A stretch of DNA of 64,000 nt from a virus. The DNA is taken from the IMG/VR virus record IMGVR_UViG_3300035670_000102, positions 28,966-92,965 of that record, one strand, 5' to 3'. Under the pieces are notes generated by a model. That model had not been told where the DNA came from and ran no database searches. It saw only the letters and a program-made list of their open reading frames with translations. Positions 43,938-51,888 of the stretch are shown piece after piece. The position numbers and the translations under genes are program-made. How positions within the stretch are numbered: position 1 is the stretch's first letter; each line of letters opens with the position of its first letter.

Positions 43938-44267
43938 ATGTCATTAAAACTTGTTTTACTTAAATCTGGAGAAACTATAGTTTCCGATGTGAAAGAAATT
44001 ATTTCTGGAAATGAAGAAAATAATAAGATAGAAGCTTATTTATTGGATAAGCCATATAAAATTACAAGTCAAACACCAATTTTTTTGGCTGAAGAAAACT
44101 CAAATTTGAAAACACAAGATTCAGTTCAAGTTTCTCTGAATCCATGGATGGTTCTTTCTTTAGATGATAAAATTCCAATACCATTAGATTGGGTTGTAAC
44201 TATAGTTGATCCTATTGAACCATTAAAAGAACTTTATGAGGAAAATGTAAATGCAGAAAACAGTTAA
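43938..44267 (+). CDS. Sm-like phage protein (first of pair)
   Basis: A 109-residue protein beginning SLKLVLLKSGETIVSDVKEI, with later strands SVQVSLNPWMVLSL and PIPLDWVVTIVDPIEPL. This strand pattern and the SGE motif resemble Sm-like folds of cyanophage proteins and the protein at 30535. It overlaps the next gene, which ends in a matching ILTIVDPIEEI, by 17 bases, so the two look like a tandem duplication. RNA binding is possible but not shown. Confidence 0.6.
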   Translation: MSLKLVLLKSGETIVSDVKEIISGNEENNKIEAYLLDKPYKITSQTPIFLAEENSNLKTQDSVQVSLNPWMVLSLDDKIPIPLDWVVTIVDPIEPLKELYEENVNAENS

Positions 44268-44505
44268 ATGTTTATTATTAAAAGTTGATACTGTCATCGT
44301 TACTGAAATTGTAGAAATTGATGCAGATTTGGGAGAACCAAATTGTAAATTAATTAATCCATATGAAGTTGATAGTGAACATGAACTTGTTCCTTGGCCA
44401 GATGTTACAGATCAAAAAGAAATGATGATTCATTCTGATAGTATTCTTACAATTGTAGATCCAATCGAAGAAATTGTTCAAAAATATCTTGAATTGACTG
44501 CCTGA
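44251..44505 (+). CDS. Sm-like phage protein (second of pair)
   Basis: An 84-residue protein, KTVKCLLLKVDTVIVTEIVE at the start and ILTIVDPIEEIVQKYLELT at the end. The end matches the preceding gene's VVTIVDPIEPLKELYEE. It lacks the middle strand-loop region of its neighbour. The start lies inside the upstream gene. It immediately precedes the 94-base leader of the DNA polymerase gene. Confidence 0.55.
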   Translation: MQKTVKCLLLKVDTVIVTEIVEIDADLGEPNCKLINPYEVDSEHELVPWPDVTDQKEMMIHSDSILTIVDPIEEIVQKYLELTA

Positions 44506-44599
44506 TGAATTAAATACTTTTTCTTTATCTTTTTTTAGATAGTTTGTTGTATATTGAGTAGATATACGCCATTATTTTTGAACTAATCTGTAATTATCT

Positions 44600-47107
44600 A
44601 TGTCTTTTCGCTTTTATACAAACGTTCAAATGGTCGGGGACAACTTTCTTGTCCGTGGTTATGAAGATGGTAAACACTTTATGACCCGTGAGAAGTTTTA
44701 CCCGACTCTTTTTGTCCCCTCTAATAAAAAAACAAAATATAAAACCTTAAGTGGAGAATATGTCGAATCAGTTCAACCTGGATCTGTTCGTGATTGTAGG
44801 GAATTTGTTAAGAAGTATGAGAATGTAGAAAATTTTAAAATCTTTGGAAATACTCAATACATTTATCAGTATATTTCTGATATGTATCCAGATGAAGAAC
44901 TTAAGTTTGATATTAATAAAATTAAAGTAACTACGATTGATATTGAGGTTGCTTCTGAAAATGGATTTCCAGACGTAGAGTCGGCAGCAGAAGAAGTTCT
45001 CTTGATCACCGTTCAAGATTATTCCTCAAAGCAAATTCATACTTGGGGAAAGGGACCATTTCAAAATAACCAAAAAAATGTTTCTTACCGTTCTTTTTCG
45101 TCTGAATATGATCTTCTGAATGATTTTATTCACTGGTGGATGATTGAAACTAATACACCAGAAGTTGTAACTGGATGGAATAGTAAACTGTACGATATTC
45201 CATACCTAGTGCGACGTATTGATCGTGTTCTTGGTGAAAAACTCATGAAGCGTTTATCACCTTGGGGATTGGTTACTGAGGATGAAACTTATATCTCTGG
45301 ACGTAAGCACCTTTGTTATGATATTGGTGGAATCTCGCAGTTAGACTATCTTGATCTTTATAAGAAGTTTACTTATAAGACGCAGGAATCTTATCGCCTA
45401 GATTATATTGCCGAAGTTGAACTTAAGCAGAAAAAACTAGATCACTCTGAATTTGATACTTTTAAGGACTTCTACACTAAAGGATGGCAGAAGTTTGTGG
45501 AGTACAACATCAAGGACGTGGAACTTGTTGACCGTTTGGAAGACAAGATGAAACTAATTGAACTTGCTCTTACGATGGCATATGATGCCAAGGCAAACTA
45601 TGAGGATGTATTTTCTCAAGTTCGCATGTGGGATACAATCATCTATAACTATCTGAAAAAGAGAAATATTGTTATTCCTCCTAAAGAGCGTTCTGATAAG
45701 GACACCAAATATGAGGGTGCATATGTAAAAGAACCAATTCCTGGTATGTATGATTGGGTAGTGAGTTTTGACTTGAACTCTCTGTATCCTCACTTGATTA
45801 TGCAATATAATATCTCTCCAGAAACACTTGTTGAAGAAAAACATCCAACAGTTAACGTGGATAAAATTCTTAATCAAACTATTAACTTTGAAATGTATAA
45901 GGACTATGCGGTATGTGCAAATGGTGCCATGTATCGCAAAGATGTGCGTGGATTTCTTCCAGAACTGATGGAAAAGATTTATAATGAACGTGTAATCTTT
46001 AAAAAGAAAATGCTTGAGGCAGAACAAGCATACGAAAAGAAAAAAACCAAAGAGTTGGAAAAAGAAATTGCCCGATGCAATAACATTCAAATGGCACGTA
46101 AGATTCAACTTAATTCTGCTTATGGTGCTATTGGCAACCAGTATTTCCGTTATTTTAAATTGGCAAATGCCGAGGCAATTACCTTGTCAGGTCAAGTTTC
46201 AATTAACTGGATTATGAATAAAGTAAATGCCTATCTCAACAAAATTCTCAAGAGTGGAGATGTTGATTATGTTATTGCTTCAGATACTGATTCTCTTTAC
46301 GTTAATATGGGTCCTTTGGTTGAAAGTGTATACAAAGGGAGAGAGAAAACTACTCAAGGCATCGTTTCGTTCCTTGATAAGGTCTGTAAGGTGGAATTTG
46401 AAAAATATATTGAAAGTTCTTACCAAGAATTGGCAGAATATGTAAATGCTTATGAGCAGAAAATGATCATGAAGCGTGAATGTATTGCTGAACGTGGTAT
46501 TTGGACTGCAAAGAAGCGATATATTTTGAGTGTTTGGGATAGTGAGGGTGTTCGCTATGAAGAATCTAAACTCAAGATCAAAGGAATTGAAGCAATTAAA
46601 TCTTCTACACCCGCCCCTTGCCGTAAGATGCTAAAAGAATCTTTTAATATCTTAATGAGTGGTACTGAAGATGATATGATTGATTTTATTGATAAGTGCC
46701 GTGAGGAATTTAAGTCTCTTCCTCCAGAACAAATTGCATTTCCAAGAACTGCTTCGGATATTCGCAAATACTACTCATCTTCTAGTATTTACGCTCCCAA
46801 AACACCAATTCAAGTTCGTGGTGCATTATTGTTTAATCATTATGTAAAACAAAAAAATCTCACAAATAAATATTCTCTTATTAATAATGGTGAAAAAGTC
46901 AAGTTTTTATTTTTAAAAAAACCAAATATTATTCAGGAAAATGTAATCTCATTTATTCAACAGTTTCCTACTGAACTTGGTCTTGACAAATATATTGATT
47001 ATGAATTACAATTTGAGAAAGCATTCTTGGATCCACTCAAAACAATTTTGAATATTATTGGGTGGAAAGAAGAAAAAACCGTAAACCTTGAATCATTTTT
47101 TTCCTAA
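44600..47107 (+). CDS. gp43: DNA polymerase gp43 (family B)
   Basis: Replicative polymerase with 3'-5' exonuclease. The exonuclease acidic motif is in TTIDIEVAS near residues 112-120. Polymerase motif A DLNSLYPHLIMQ lies near 391-402, motif B KIQLNSAYGAIGNQ near 501-514, motif C ASDTDSLYVN near 559-568, and a KKRYILSV loop near 639-646. Length is 835 residues against 898 in T4. The C-terminus has a Phe-rich tail (NLESFFS), the type that binds the sliding clamp. No intein or intron is visible. Its stop overlaps the next small gene. Confidence 0.96.
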   Translation: MSFRFYTNVQMVGDNFLVRGYEDGKHFMTREKFYPTLFVPSNKKTKYKTLSGEYVESVQPGSVRDCREFVKKYENVENFKIFGNTQYIYQYISDMYPDEELKFDINKIKVTTIDIEVASENGFPDVESAAEEVLLITVQDYSSKQIHTWGKGPFQNNQKNVSYRSFSSEYDLLNDFIHWWMIETNTPEVVTGWNSKLYDIPYLVRRIDRVLGEKLMKRLSPWGLVTEDETYISGRKHLCYDIGGISQLDYLDLYKKFTYKTQESYRLDYIAEVELKQKKLDHSEFDTFKDFYTKGWQKFVEYNIKDVELVDRLEDKMKLIELALTMAYDAKANYEDVFSQVRMWDTIIYNYLKKRNIVIPPKERSDKDTKYEGAYVKEPIPGMYDWVVSFDLNSLYPHLIMQYNISPETLVEEKHPTVNVDKILNQTINFEMYKDYAVCANGAMYRKDVRGFLPELMEKIYNERVIFKKKMLEAEQAYEKKKTKELEKEIARCNNIQMARKIQLNSAYGAIGNQYFRYFKLANAEAITLSGQVSINWIMNKVNAYLNKILKSGDVDYVIASDTDSLYVNMGPLVESVYKGREKTTQGIVSFLDKVCKVEFEKYIESSYQELAEYVNAYEQKMIMKRECIAERGIWTAKKRYILSVWDSEGVRYEESKLKIKGIEAIKSSTPAPCRKMLKESFNILMSGTEDDMIDFIDKCREEFKSLPPEQIAFPRTASDIRKYYSSSSIYAPKTPIQVRGALLFNHYVKQKNLTNKYSLINNGEKVKFLFLKKPNIIQENVISFIQQFPTELGLDKYIDYELQFEKAFLDPLKTILNIIGWKEEKTVNLESFFS

Positions 47108-47271
47108 TGGATTTACCTATTAATGACGAAGAATTAAATACAATCGTGAGTGCTTTAACTCTAGGTGGAAATACTGCTCTTTATCAGAAATTAAAATTGG
47201 TAAAAGAACTTAAAGAACAAGGTTTGCCGTACAAAAAAATACTTCGGGAAGAGTATGGTATGGTAGCATGA
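47107..47271 (+). CDS. Very small protein after gp43
   Basis: A 54-residue frame starting on the last base of the gp43 stop and ending at the TGA at 47269-47271. It is helical and charged: MDLPINDEELNTIVSALTLG, then NTALYQKLKLVKELKEQ. It overlaps the next small frame by four bases (ATGA). Tight packing and coherent composition support translation; function unknown. Confidence 0.55.
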   Translation: MDLPINDEELNTIVSALTLGGNTALYQKLKLVKELKEQGLPYKKILREEYGMVA

Positions 47272-47408
47272 TAACATTACCAATAACAGATAAAGATCTT
47301 ATTACTATTATGGAATTGTTGGAAAGAAATAAAGACAAGCATAAAGACTTGTACGCAAAACTATGGTCGTTTAAATTTCAAAGGAATACTAAAGATGGAT
47401 TTTCTAAA
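47268..47408 (+). CDS. Very small protein before uvsX
   Basis: A 46-residue frame, [20 protein letters not shown] followed by a Lys-rich helix. The ATG overlaps the preceding TGA and the frame ends 14 bases inside uvsX. It shares the short hydrophobic-acidic opening of the previous small protein (LPINDEEL versus LPITDKDL), which may reflect a duplication. Confidence 0.5.
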
Positions 47409-48399
47409 AGATATAATTAAAGAAGTAGGAGGAGAATATGCTTCTATTGCTTCAGAGATAGATGAAACAGAAACTTATGTTGACACGGGTTCGTACATTT
47501 TTAATGCATTGGTTTCGGGTAGTATATTTGGTGGTGTATCTGGGAATAAGATTACTGCTATTGCTGGAGAGTCTTCTACTGGAAAGACTTTCTTCTCTCT
47601 CGCTGTGGTTAAGAATTTTCTTGATAATAACCCCGATGGTTATTGTCTCTATTTTGATACTGAGGCTGCCATTACCAAATCTCTCTTGGAAAGTCGCGGC
47701 ATCGACACATCAAGACTTATCGTGGTTAATGTTGTCACCGTAGAAGAATTTCGTGGAAAGGCACTTAAGGCAGTAGACATTTATCTTAAAAAACCCGAAG
47801 AAGAACGTAAACCTTGCATGTTTGTGCTAGACTCTTTAGGTATGCTTTCAACTGATAAAGAGATTACTGATGCACTTAATGATAAGCAAGTTCGTGACAT
47901 GACAAAATCTCAACTTGTAAAAGGTGCTTTCCGTATGCTTACACTAAAGTTGGGTCAAGCAAAAATTCCTATGATTGTGACTAATCATACGTATGATGTC
48001 ATCGGTGCTTATGTTCCTACTAAAGAAATGGGTGGTGGTAGTGGTCTTAAGTATGCTGCTTCTACTATCATCTATCTCAGCAAAAAGAAGGAAAAGGATG
48101 GAACAGAAGTAGTTGGTAACATTATCAAAGCTAAGACTGCTAAATCGCGTTTGAGTAAGGAGAACAAAGATGTTGAAGTCCGTTTGTATTATGATGAGCG
48201 CGGTCTTGATCGTTACTATGGTCTTCTGGAACTTGGTGAACTTGGTGGACTCTGGAAGAATGTAGCAGGTCGCTATGAAATGGACGGTAAAAAAATCTAC
48301 GCCAAACAGATTTTGGCAAATCCAGAAGAATACTTTACTGAAGAAGTAATGGAGAAACTGGATGTGATTGCTAAAGGTGAATTCAGTTACGGTAAATAA
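47395..48399 (+). CDS. uvsX: RecA-like recombinase UvsX
   Basis: Strand-exchange ATPase acting with UvsY. Walker [12 protein letters not shown] lies near residues 56-66, Walker [12 protein letters not shown] near 142-152, and an L2-region [13 protein letters not shown] near 216-228. The C-terminus ends in a basic-aromatic segment. Length is 334 residues, shorter than T4 UvsX (391) but normal for marine relatives. A GTAGGAGG-like sequence lies just inside the gene, and a weak AAAGG precedes it. Confidence 0.94.
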   Translation: MDFLKDIIKEVGGEYASIASEIDETETYVDTGSYIFNALVSGSIFGGVSGNKITAIAGESSTGKTFFSLAVVKNFLDNNPDGYCLYFDTEAAITKSLLESRGIDTSRLIVVNVVTVEEFRGKALKAVDIYLKKPEEERKPCMFVLDSLGMLSTDKEITDALNDKQVRDMTKSQLVKGAFRMLTLKLGQAKIPMIVTNHTYDVIGAYVPTKEMGGGSGLKYAASTIIYLSKKKEKDGTEVVGNIIKAKTAKSRLSKENKDVEVRLYYDERGLDRYYGLLELGELGGLWKNVAGRYEMDGKKIYAKQILANPEEYFTEEVMEKLDVIAKGEFSYGK

Positions 48400-48401
48400 T
48401 T

Positions 48402-49301
48402 ATGAGTGGAAAAATTATTGATTGCTTTTCTTATTTTAATGAAAAGGAATTATTAGAATTGAGAATTAAATTACTTTATGATTGCGTTGATAAATTTTTA
48501 ATTACTGATGCTAATTATACTCATAGTGGAAATCCAAAATCTTTTTCCTGTAGAGAAGAAATAAAAAAATTAGGATTAGAGTCTGATAAAGTCCAAGTTA
48601 TTGAACTAGATTTGTCTGATGATAAAATTTTAAATCCAGATGATTATGATAAATTTTGGGGAGGTAGTGAGATAAAATTTAGGAGTAGAGAAAGATTGCA
48701 AAGAGATGGGATATTAAATGTTTTAAATGAATATGATGATAATGATGTTTTTATTGTCTCCGATTGTGATGAAATAATAAATCCAGAAACAATAAATTTT
48801 TTAAGTGAAATTTTAAGATATCAATATGATAATGTATTTAAAATACCATTGGTTTTGTTGGAAGGTAGGGCAGATTTAAGAACTTATTGTGCAAGTGATA
48901 ATTCAGAAAAACCTTGGAATAAGTCAATGTATATGTGCTTAAAACATCATTTACAAAAATGCTTTCCTACACAAATAAGAGCCGAATATTATCTTCCATT
49001 TGGAATTACCTATGCAACGCAAAATAATCAAATTCTTACAGATCTTGGGTGGCATTTTAGTTGGATGGGTGATTCTATTAATAGGATGCTAAAGGCAAAA
49101 TCTTTTTGCCATTATTCTGATAATTTGGTAGAATCTATGAAATATTATGAACCAAAAGAAGATTCTATTAGTCCAGAATCGCTATATTTTAATAATAAAG
49201 ATTATATTTTAAAAAAATATCTAATTAAGAATTTACCTCAATTAATATTTGATTTGCCAAAGGTAAAAAACTTTTTATTGCCAAATGATGGAACGAATTG
49301 A
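48402..49301 (+). CDS. GT17-family glycosyltransferase
   Basis: A 299-residue putative sugar transferase of the GT17 type (beta-1,4-mannosyl-glycoprotein GlcNAc-transferase-like). Signatures are IIDCFSYFNEKELLELRI near residues 5-22, FLITDANYTHSGNPK near 33-47, and the metal-binding DCDE at 121-124 in IVSDCDEI. A conserved GWHFSWMG lies near residue 220. No membrane segment is visible. It sits between uvsX and gp41, inside the replication cluster, and is visibly more AT-rich than both, which suggests later acquisition. It overlaps gp41 by 17 bases. The acceptor is unknown. Confidence 0.8.
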   Translation: MSGKIIDCFSYFNEKELLELRIKLLYDCVDKFLITDANYTHSGNPKSFSCREEIKKLGLESDKVQVIELDLSDDKILNPDDYDKFWGGSEIKFRSRERLQRDGILNVLNEYDDNDVFIVSDCDEIINPETINFLSEILRYQYDNVFKIPLVLLEGRADLRTYCASDNSEKPWNKSMYMCLKHHLQKCFPTQIRAEYYLPFGITYATQNNQILTDLGWHFSWMGDSINRMLKAKSFCHYSDNLVESMKYYEPKEDSISPESLYFNNKDYILKKYLIKNLPQLIFDLPKVKNFLLPNDGTN

Positions 49302-50667
49302 AACTACTATTTTAAGGAACCTTGTATTTAATGAAGATTACTCACGAAAAGTTATACCTTTCATACAACCAGATTATTTTGAGCAAAAGGCGGAGAAGGT
49401 CATTTTTGAGGAGATTGTTCAATTCATTGTTAAATATGGTTCAGCAATCACCATTGAAGCACTCAACATTGAGATAGAAAATCGAACTGATCTTAATGAA
49501 ACTGAGGTCAAAAATATTCGAGAAATTAATGCATCTTTGGATGATGCTCCCGTAGAAAAGCAATGGTTGCTTGATACTACAGAAAAGTGGTGTCGTGACC
49601 GTGCTATCTATTTGGCACTTATGGAGTCAATTCATATTGCTGATGGTAATGATGGAAAGAAAAATCGTGATGCGATTCCAAGCATTCTCTCTGATGCTTT
49701 AGCAGTATCGTTTGATAATAATATTGGTCACGATTATCTTCAGAACTACGAGGAGAGATATGATTTTTATCACCGTAAAGAAGATAAGATCGAGTTTGAT
49801 TTAGAATATTTCAACAAAATCACGAAAGGTGGTCTACCTAACAAAACTCTCAATATCGCTCTCGCTGGAACGGGTGTTGGGAAATCATTGTTTATGTGTC
49901 ATATTGCTAGTTCCGCGTTGCTACAGGGTAGGAACGTTCTTTACGTCACTCTTGAAATGGCGGAAGAAAGAATTGCAGAAAGAATTGATGCGAATATTCT
50001 CAATGTACCTATTCAGCAACTGGTTGATCTTCCACGTTCGACATTTGAGAACAAAGTAAATAGTATTGCGAAGAAAACACAAGGTTCTCTTATAATTAAA
50101 GAGTATCCAACCGCTTCTGCACACGCAGGACATTTCAAGGCACTTCTCAATGAACTTGCTCTTAAAAAGTCATTCAGACCTGATATTATTTTTATCGATT
50201 ACCTTAATATTTGTGCTTCCTCTAGACATAAGGCAAATAGTTCTATCAATTCTTATTCGTATATTAAGTCAATTGCAGAAGAACTTCGCGGTCTAGCGGT
50301 AGAATTCAATGTTCCCATTGTCTCTGCTACCCAGACTACCCGCAGTGGTTATGGTAACTCCGATGTTGAACTTACTGATACTAGTGAGTCCTTTGGTCTC
50401 CCTGCTACTGCTGATCTTATGTTTGCCCTTATTAGTACTGAAGAATTGGAAGGACTTGGGCAGATTATGGTGAAACAATTGAAGAATCGATATAATGATC
50501 CTACTATCTACAAGCGTTTTATTGTGGGTATTGATCGTGCTAAAATGAGATTGTATGATTGTGAACAAACAGCACAAAAAGACATACTTGACTCCGGAAA
50601 CGAAGACGAGTATAATGATTACGAAGACAAGAAACCTAAAAAATCATTTGAGGGATTTAAGTTTTGA
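49285..50667 (+). CDS. gp41: Replicative DNA helicase gp41
   Basis: DnaB-type hexameric helicase of the phage primosome. Walker A AGTGVGKSLF lies near residues 194-203, Walker B DIIFIDYLNICASS near 298-311, and the SATQTTRSGY segment near 353-362. The start could be either of two adjacent ATGs at 49285 or 49288; both overlap the glycosyltransferase gene. Length is 460 residues against 475 in T4. The C-terminus is acidic then basic (KKPKKSFEGFKF). No intein is present, although this protein is an intein host in other marine phages. Confidence 0.94.
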   Translation: MMERIETTILRNLVFNEDYSRKVIPFIQPDYFEQKAEKVIFEEIVQFIVKYGSAITIEALNIEIENRTDLNETEVKNIREINASLDDAPVEKQWLLDTTEKWCRDRAIYLALMESIHIADGNDGKKNRDAIPSILSDALAVSFDNNIGHDYLQNYEERYDFYHRKEDKIEFDLEYFNKITKGGLPNKTLNIALAGTGVGKSLFMCHIASSALLQGRNVLYVTLEMAEERIAERIDANILNVPIQQLVDLPRSTFENKVNSIAKKTQGSLIIKEYPTASAHAGHFKALLNELALKKSFRPDIIFIDYLNICASSRHKANSSINSYSYIKSIAEELRGLAVEFNVPIVSATQTTRSGYGNSDVELTDTSESFGLPATADLMFALISTEELEGLGQIMVKQLKNRYNDPTIYKRFIVGIDRAKMRLYDCEQTAQKDILDSGNEDEYNDYEDKKPKKSFEGFKF

Positions 50668-51134
50668 TTAATATTAAAAAAGAACAATTAGAGAACGGAC
50701 AAACTAAATTTACTATGACTGAAAATACCAGACACGTTAACTTTGATAAGTATACTGAATTTGTAGATGCTGTAACTTCTGATGCATCTAAAGACTTTCT
50801 TGCCCTTTCTGATCGTCTGGTTCAACTGGATGAGAAAGGTGCTAATATTGAGAGACTTCTGACTGCCGGTGTTGGAATCAATGCTGAAGGTGGGGAGTTT
50901 CTTGAAATCATCAAGAAAATGATCTTTCAAGGAAAACCTTATAATGAGGATAATCGTGAACACCTGATTATTGAATTGGGAGATATTATGTGGTATGTTG
51001 CCCAAGCGTGTGTCGCACTTGATGTCACTCTCGATGATGTTGTTGCTCGCAATGTTCAAAAACTTCTGAAGCGTTATCCCGAAGGCGCTTTTGATGCTTA
51101 TTTTTCTGAAAACCGTGCTACTGATGACCGATGA
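50664..51134 (+). CDS. mazG: MazG-like nucleotide pyrophosphohydrolase
   Basis: Predicted all-alpha NTP pyrophosphohydrolase. The metal-binding pattern is seen in NAEGGEFLEIIKKMIFQG near residues 74-91 and in HLIIELGDIMWYVAQACVAL near 100-119, followed by RNVQKLLKRYPEGAFD. Start codon is uncertain: a TTG at 50664 overlaps the gp41 stop, while the first ATG is at 50715 and would remove 17 residues. The catalytic region is unaffected. Phage MazG proteins are thought to adjust nucleotide or alarmone pools during infection. It overlaps the next gene by four bases. Confidence 0.85.
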   Translation: MINIKKEQLENGQTKFTMTENTRHVNFDKYTEFVDAVTSDASKDFLALSDRLVQLDEKGANIERLLTAGVGINAEGGEFLEIIKKMIFQGKPYNEDNREHLIIELGDIMWYVAQACVALDVTLDDVVARNVQKLLKRYPEGAFDAYFSENRATDDR

Positions 51135-51313
51135 ATAAAGAAAAACAAGTAACAATTAAAATGGATGTGCGCACCGCAGCAGCCATTCGTCAAGTTCTTT
51201 TTGAACATCAAAGGGGGCATAGTTATGAATTTCCTTCAGAACGAATTACTGACATTCGTTCAGTGATTTATGATTTTGACGATAACATTAGATTAATTGT
51301 GGGTGAAGAATAA
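51131..51313 (+). CDS. Small conserved hypothetical protein
   Basis: A 60-residue protein with central TAAAIRQVLFEHQRGHSYEF and an acidic end. ATG overlaps the mazG stop (ATGA). Short proteins with the MDVRTAAAIRQVLFEHQ start are familiar in marine T4-like phages. No function is known. Confidence 0.6.
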   Translation: MNKEKQVTIKMDVRTAAAIRQVLFEHQRGHSYEFPSERITDIRSVIYDFDDNIRLIVGEE

Positions 51314-51327
51314 ATATTTTAAAAAAT

Positions 51328-51735
51328 ATGTCTATTCTTGGTAAAAGGAAAGGAAGACCAATTACTAGAATTCAGTTTGATGCAATTCTTAAAAGATTTT
51401 TAATATTCTTGAAAAGAGAGTTGCGTCTTACTTATGATATTCCAATAATTTTAATGGATGATGCTGAATTTTCCAAACAAATACAAGCGTTTGGTGAAAT
51501 TTCAAATAAAAATATAATTCACATAAGCATCATCAATCGACATCCTATGGATATTTTGAGAACTGTTGCGCATGAATGTGTGCATTATAAACAACATATA
51601 GATAAAGGTATTCATTATAGATCTTCTCGTGCAGGAAGCCCAACTGAAAATCAGGCAAATGCAAAAGCAGGTGAACTGATGAGAAAGTATGGGAACCTTC
51701 ATCCTGAACTATTTGACCTTATGCCACTTCGGTGA
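51328..51735 (+). CDS. SprT-like small metallopeptidase candidate
   Basis: A 135-residue protein with HECVH at residues 82-86, an HExxH zinc site, followed by a QANAKAGELMRKYG helix around 109-122 that supplies a possible third ligand. The N-terminal half forms a short alpha/beta region (IIHISIINRHPMDILRTVA) preceding the site, as in SprT or WSS1-type proteins. There is no signal peptide. An AATAAATA sequence just upstream overlaps the previous stop and may be incidental. Confidence 0.6.
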   Translation: MSILGKRKGRPITRIQFDAILKRFLIFLKRELRLTYDIPIILMDDAEFSKQIQAFGEISNKNIIHISIINRHPMDILRTVAHECVHYKQHIDKGIHYRSSRAGSPTENQANAKAGELMRKYGNLHPELFDLMPLR

Positions 51736-51751
51736 TATGATGTTTTTTATT

Positions 51752-51822
51752 GGGGGATTAGTTTAGTGGTAAAACGGGTGCTTTGCAAGCATCAATCACC
51801 AGTTCGACTCTGGTATTCTCCA
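51752..51822 (+). tRNA. tRNA-Ala (anticodon TGC)
   Basis: A 71-base cloverleaf: acceptor GGGGGAT / ATTCTCC, D arm with GTTTAGTGGTAAAAC, anticodon stem GGTGC / GCATC around the loop TTTGCAA (anticodon TGC at 51784-51786), and T arm ACCAG-TTCGACT-CTGGT. The third acceptor pair is G-U, the identity element for alanyl-tRNA synthetase, and the discriminator is A. CCA is not encoded. It lies alone between the SprT-like gene and the next late gene. Confidence 0.92.
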
Positions 51823-51837
51823 TACGATAATATTTTA

Positions 51838-51845
51838 AATAAATA
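51838..51845 (+). promoter_or_regulatory. Candidate late promoter after the tRNA
   Basis: AATAAATA, one base from the consensus late box, 43 bases before the ATG at 51889. Confidence 0.4.
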
Positions 51846-51888
51846 TTGTAGAAATAAAGGGTATTAATTAGAAGTTTGTAATAAAGGG

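Noticed and set aside
44506-44599. Promoter or terminator in the gp43 leader
   Set aside because: The region has T-runs but no convincing stem and no paired -35/-10 boxes, so nothing specific is claimed.
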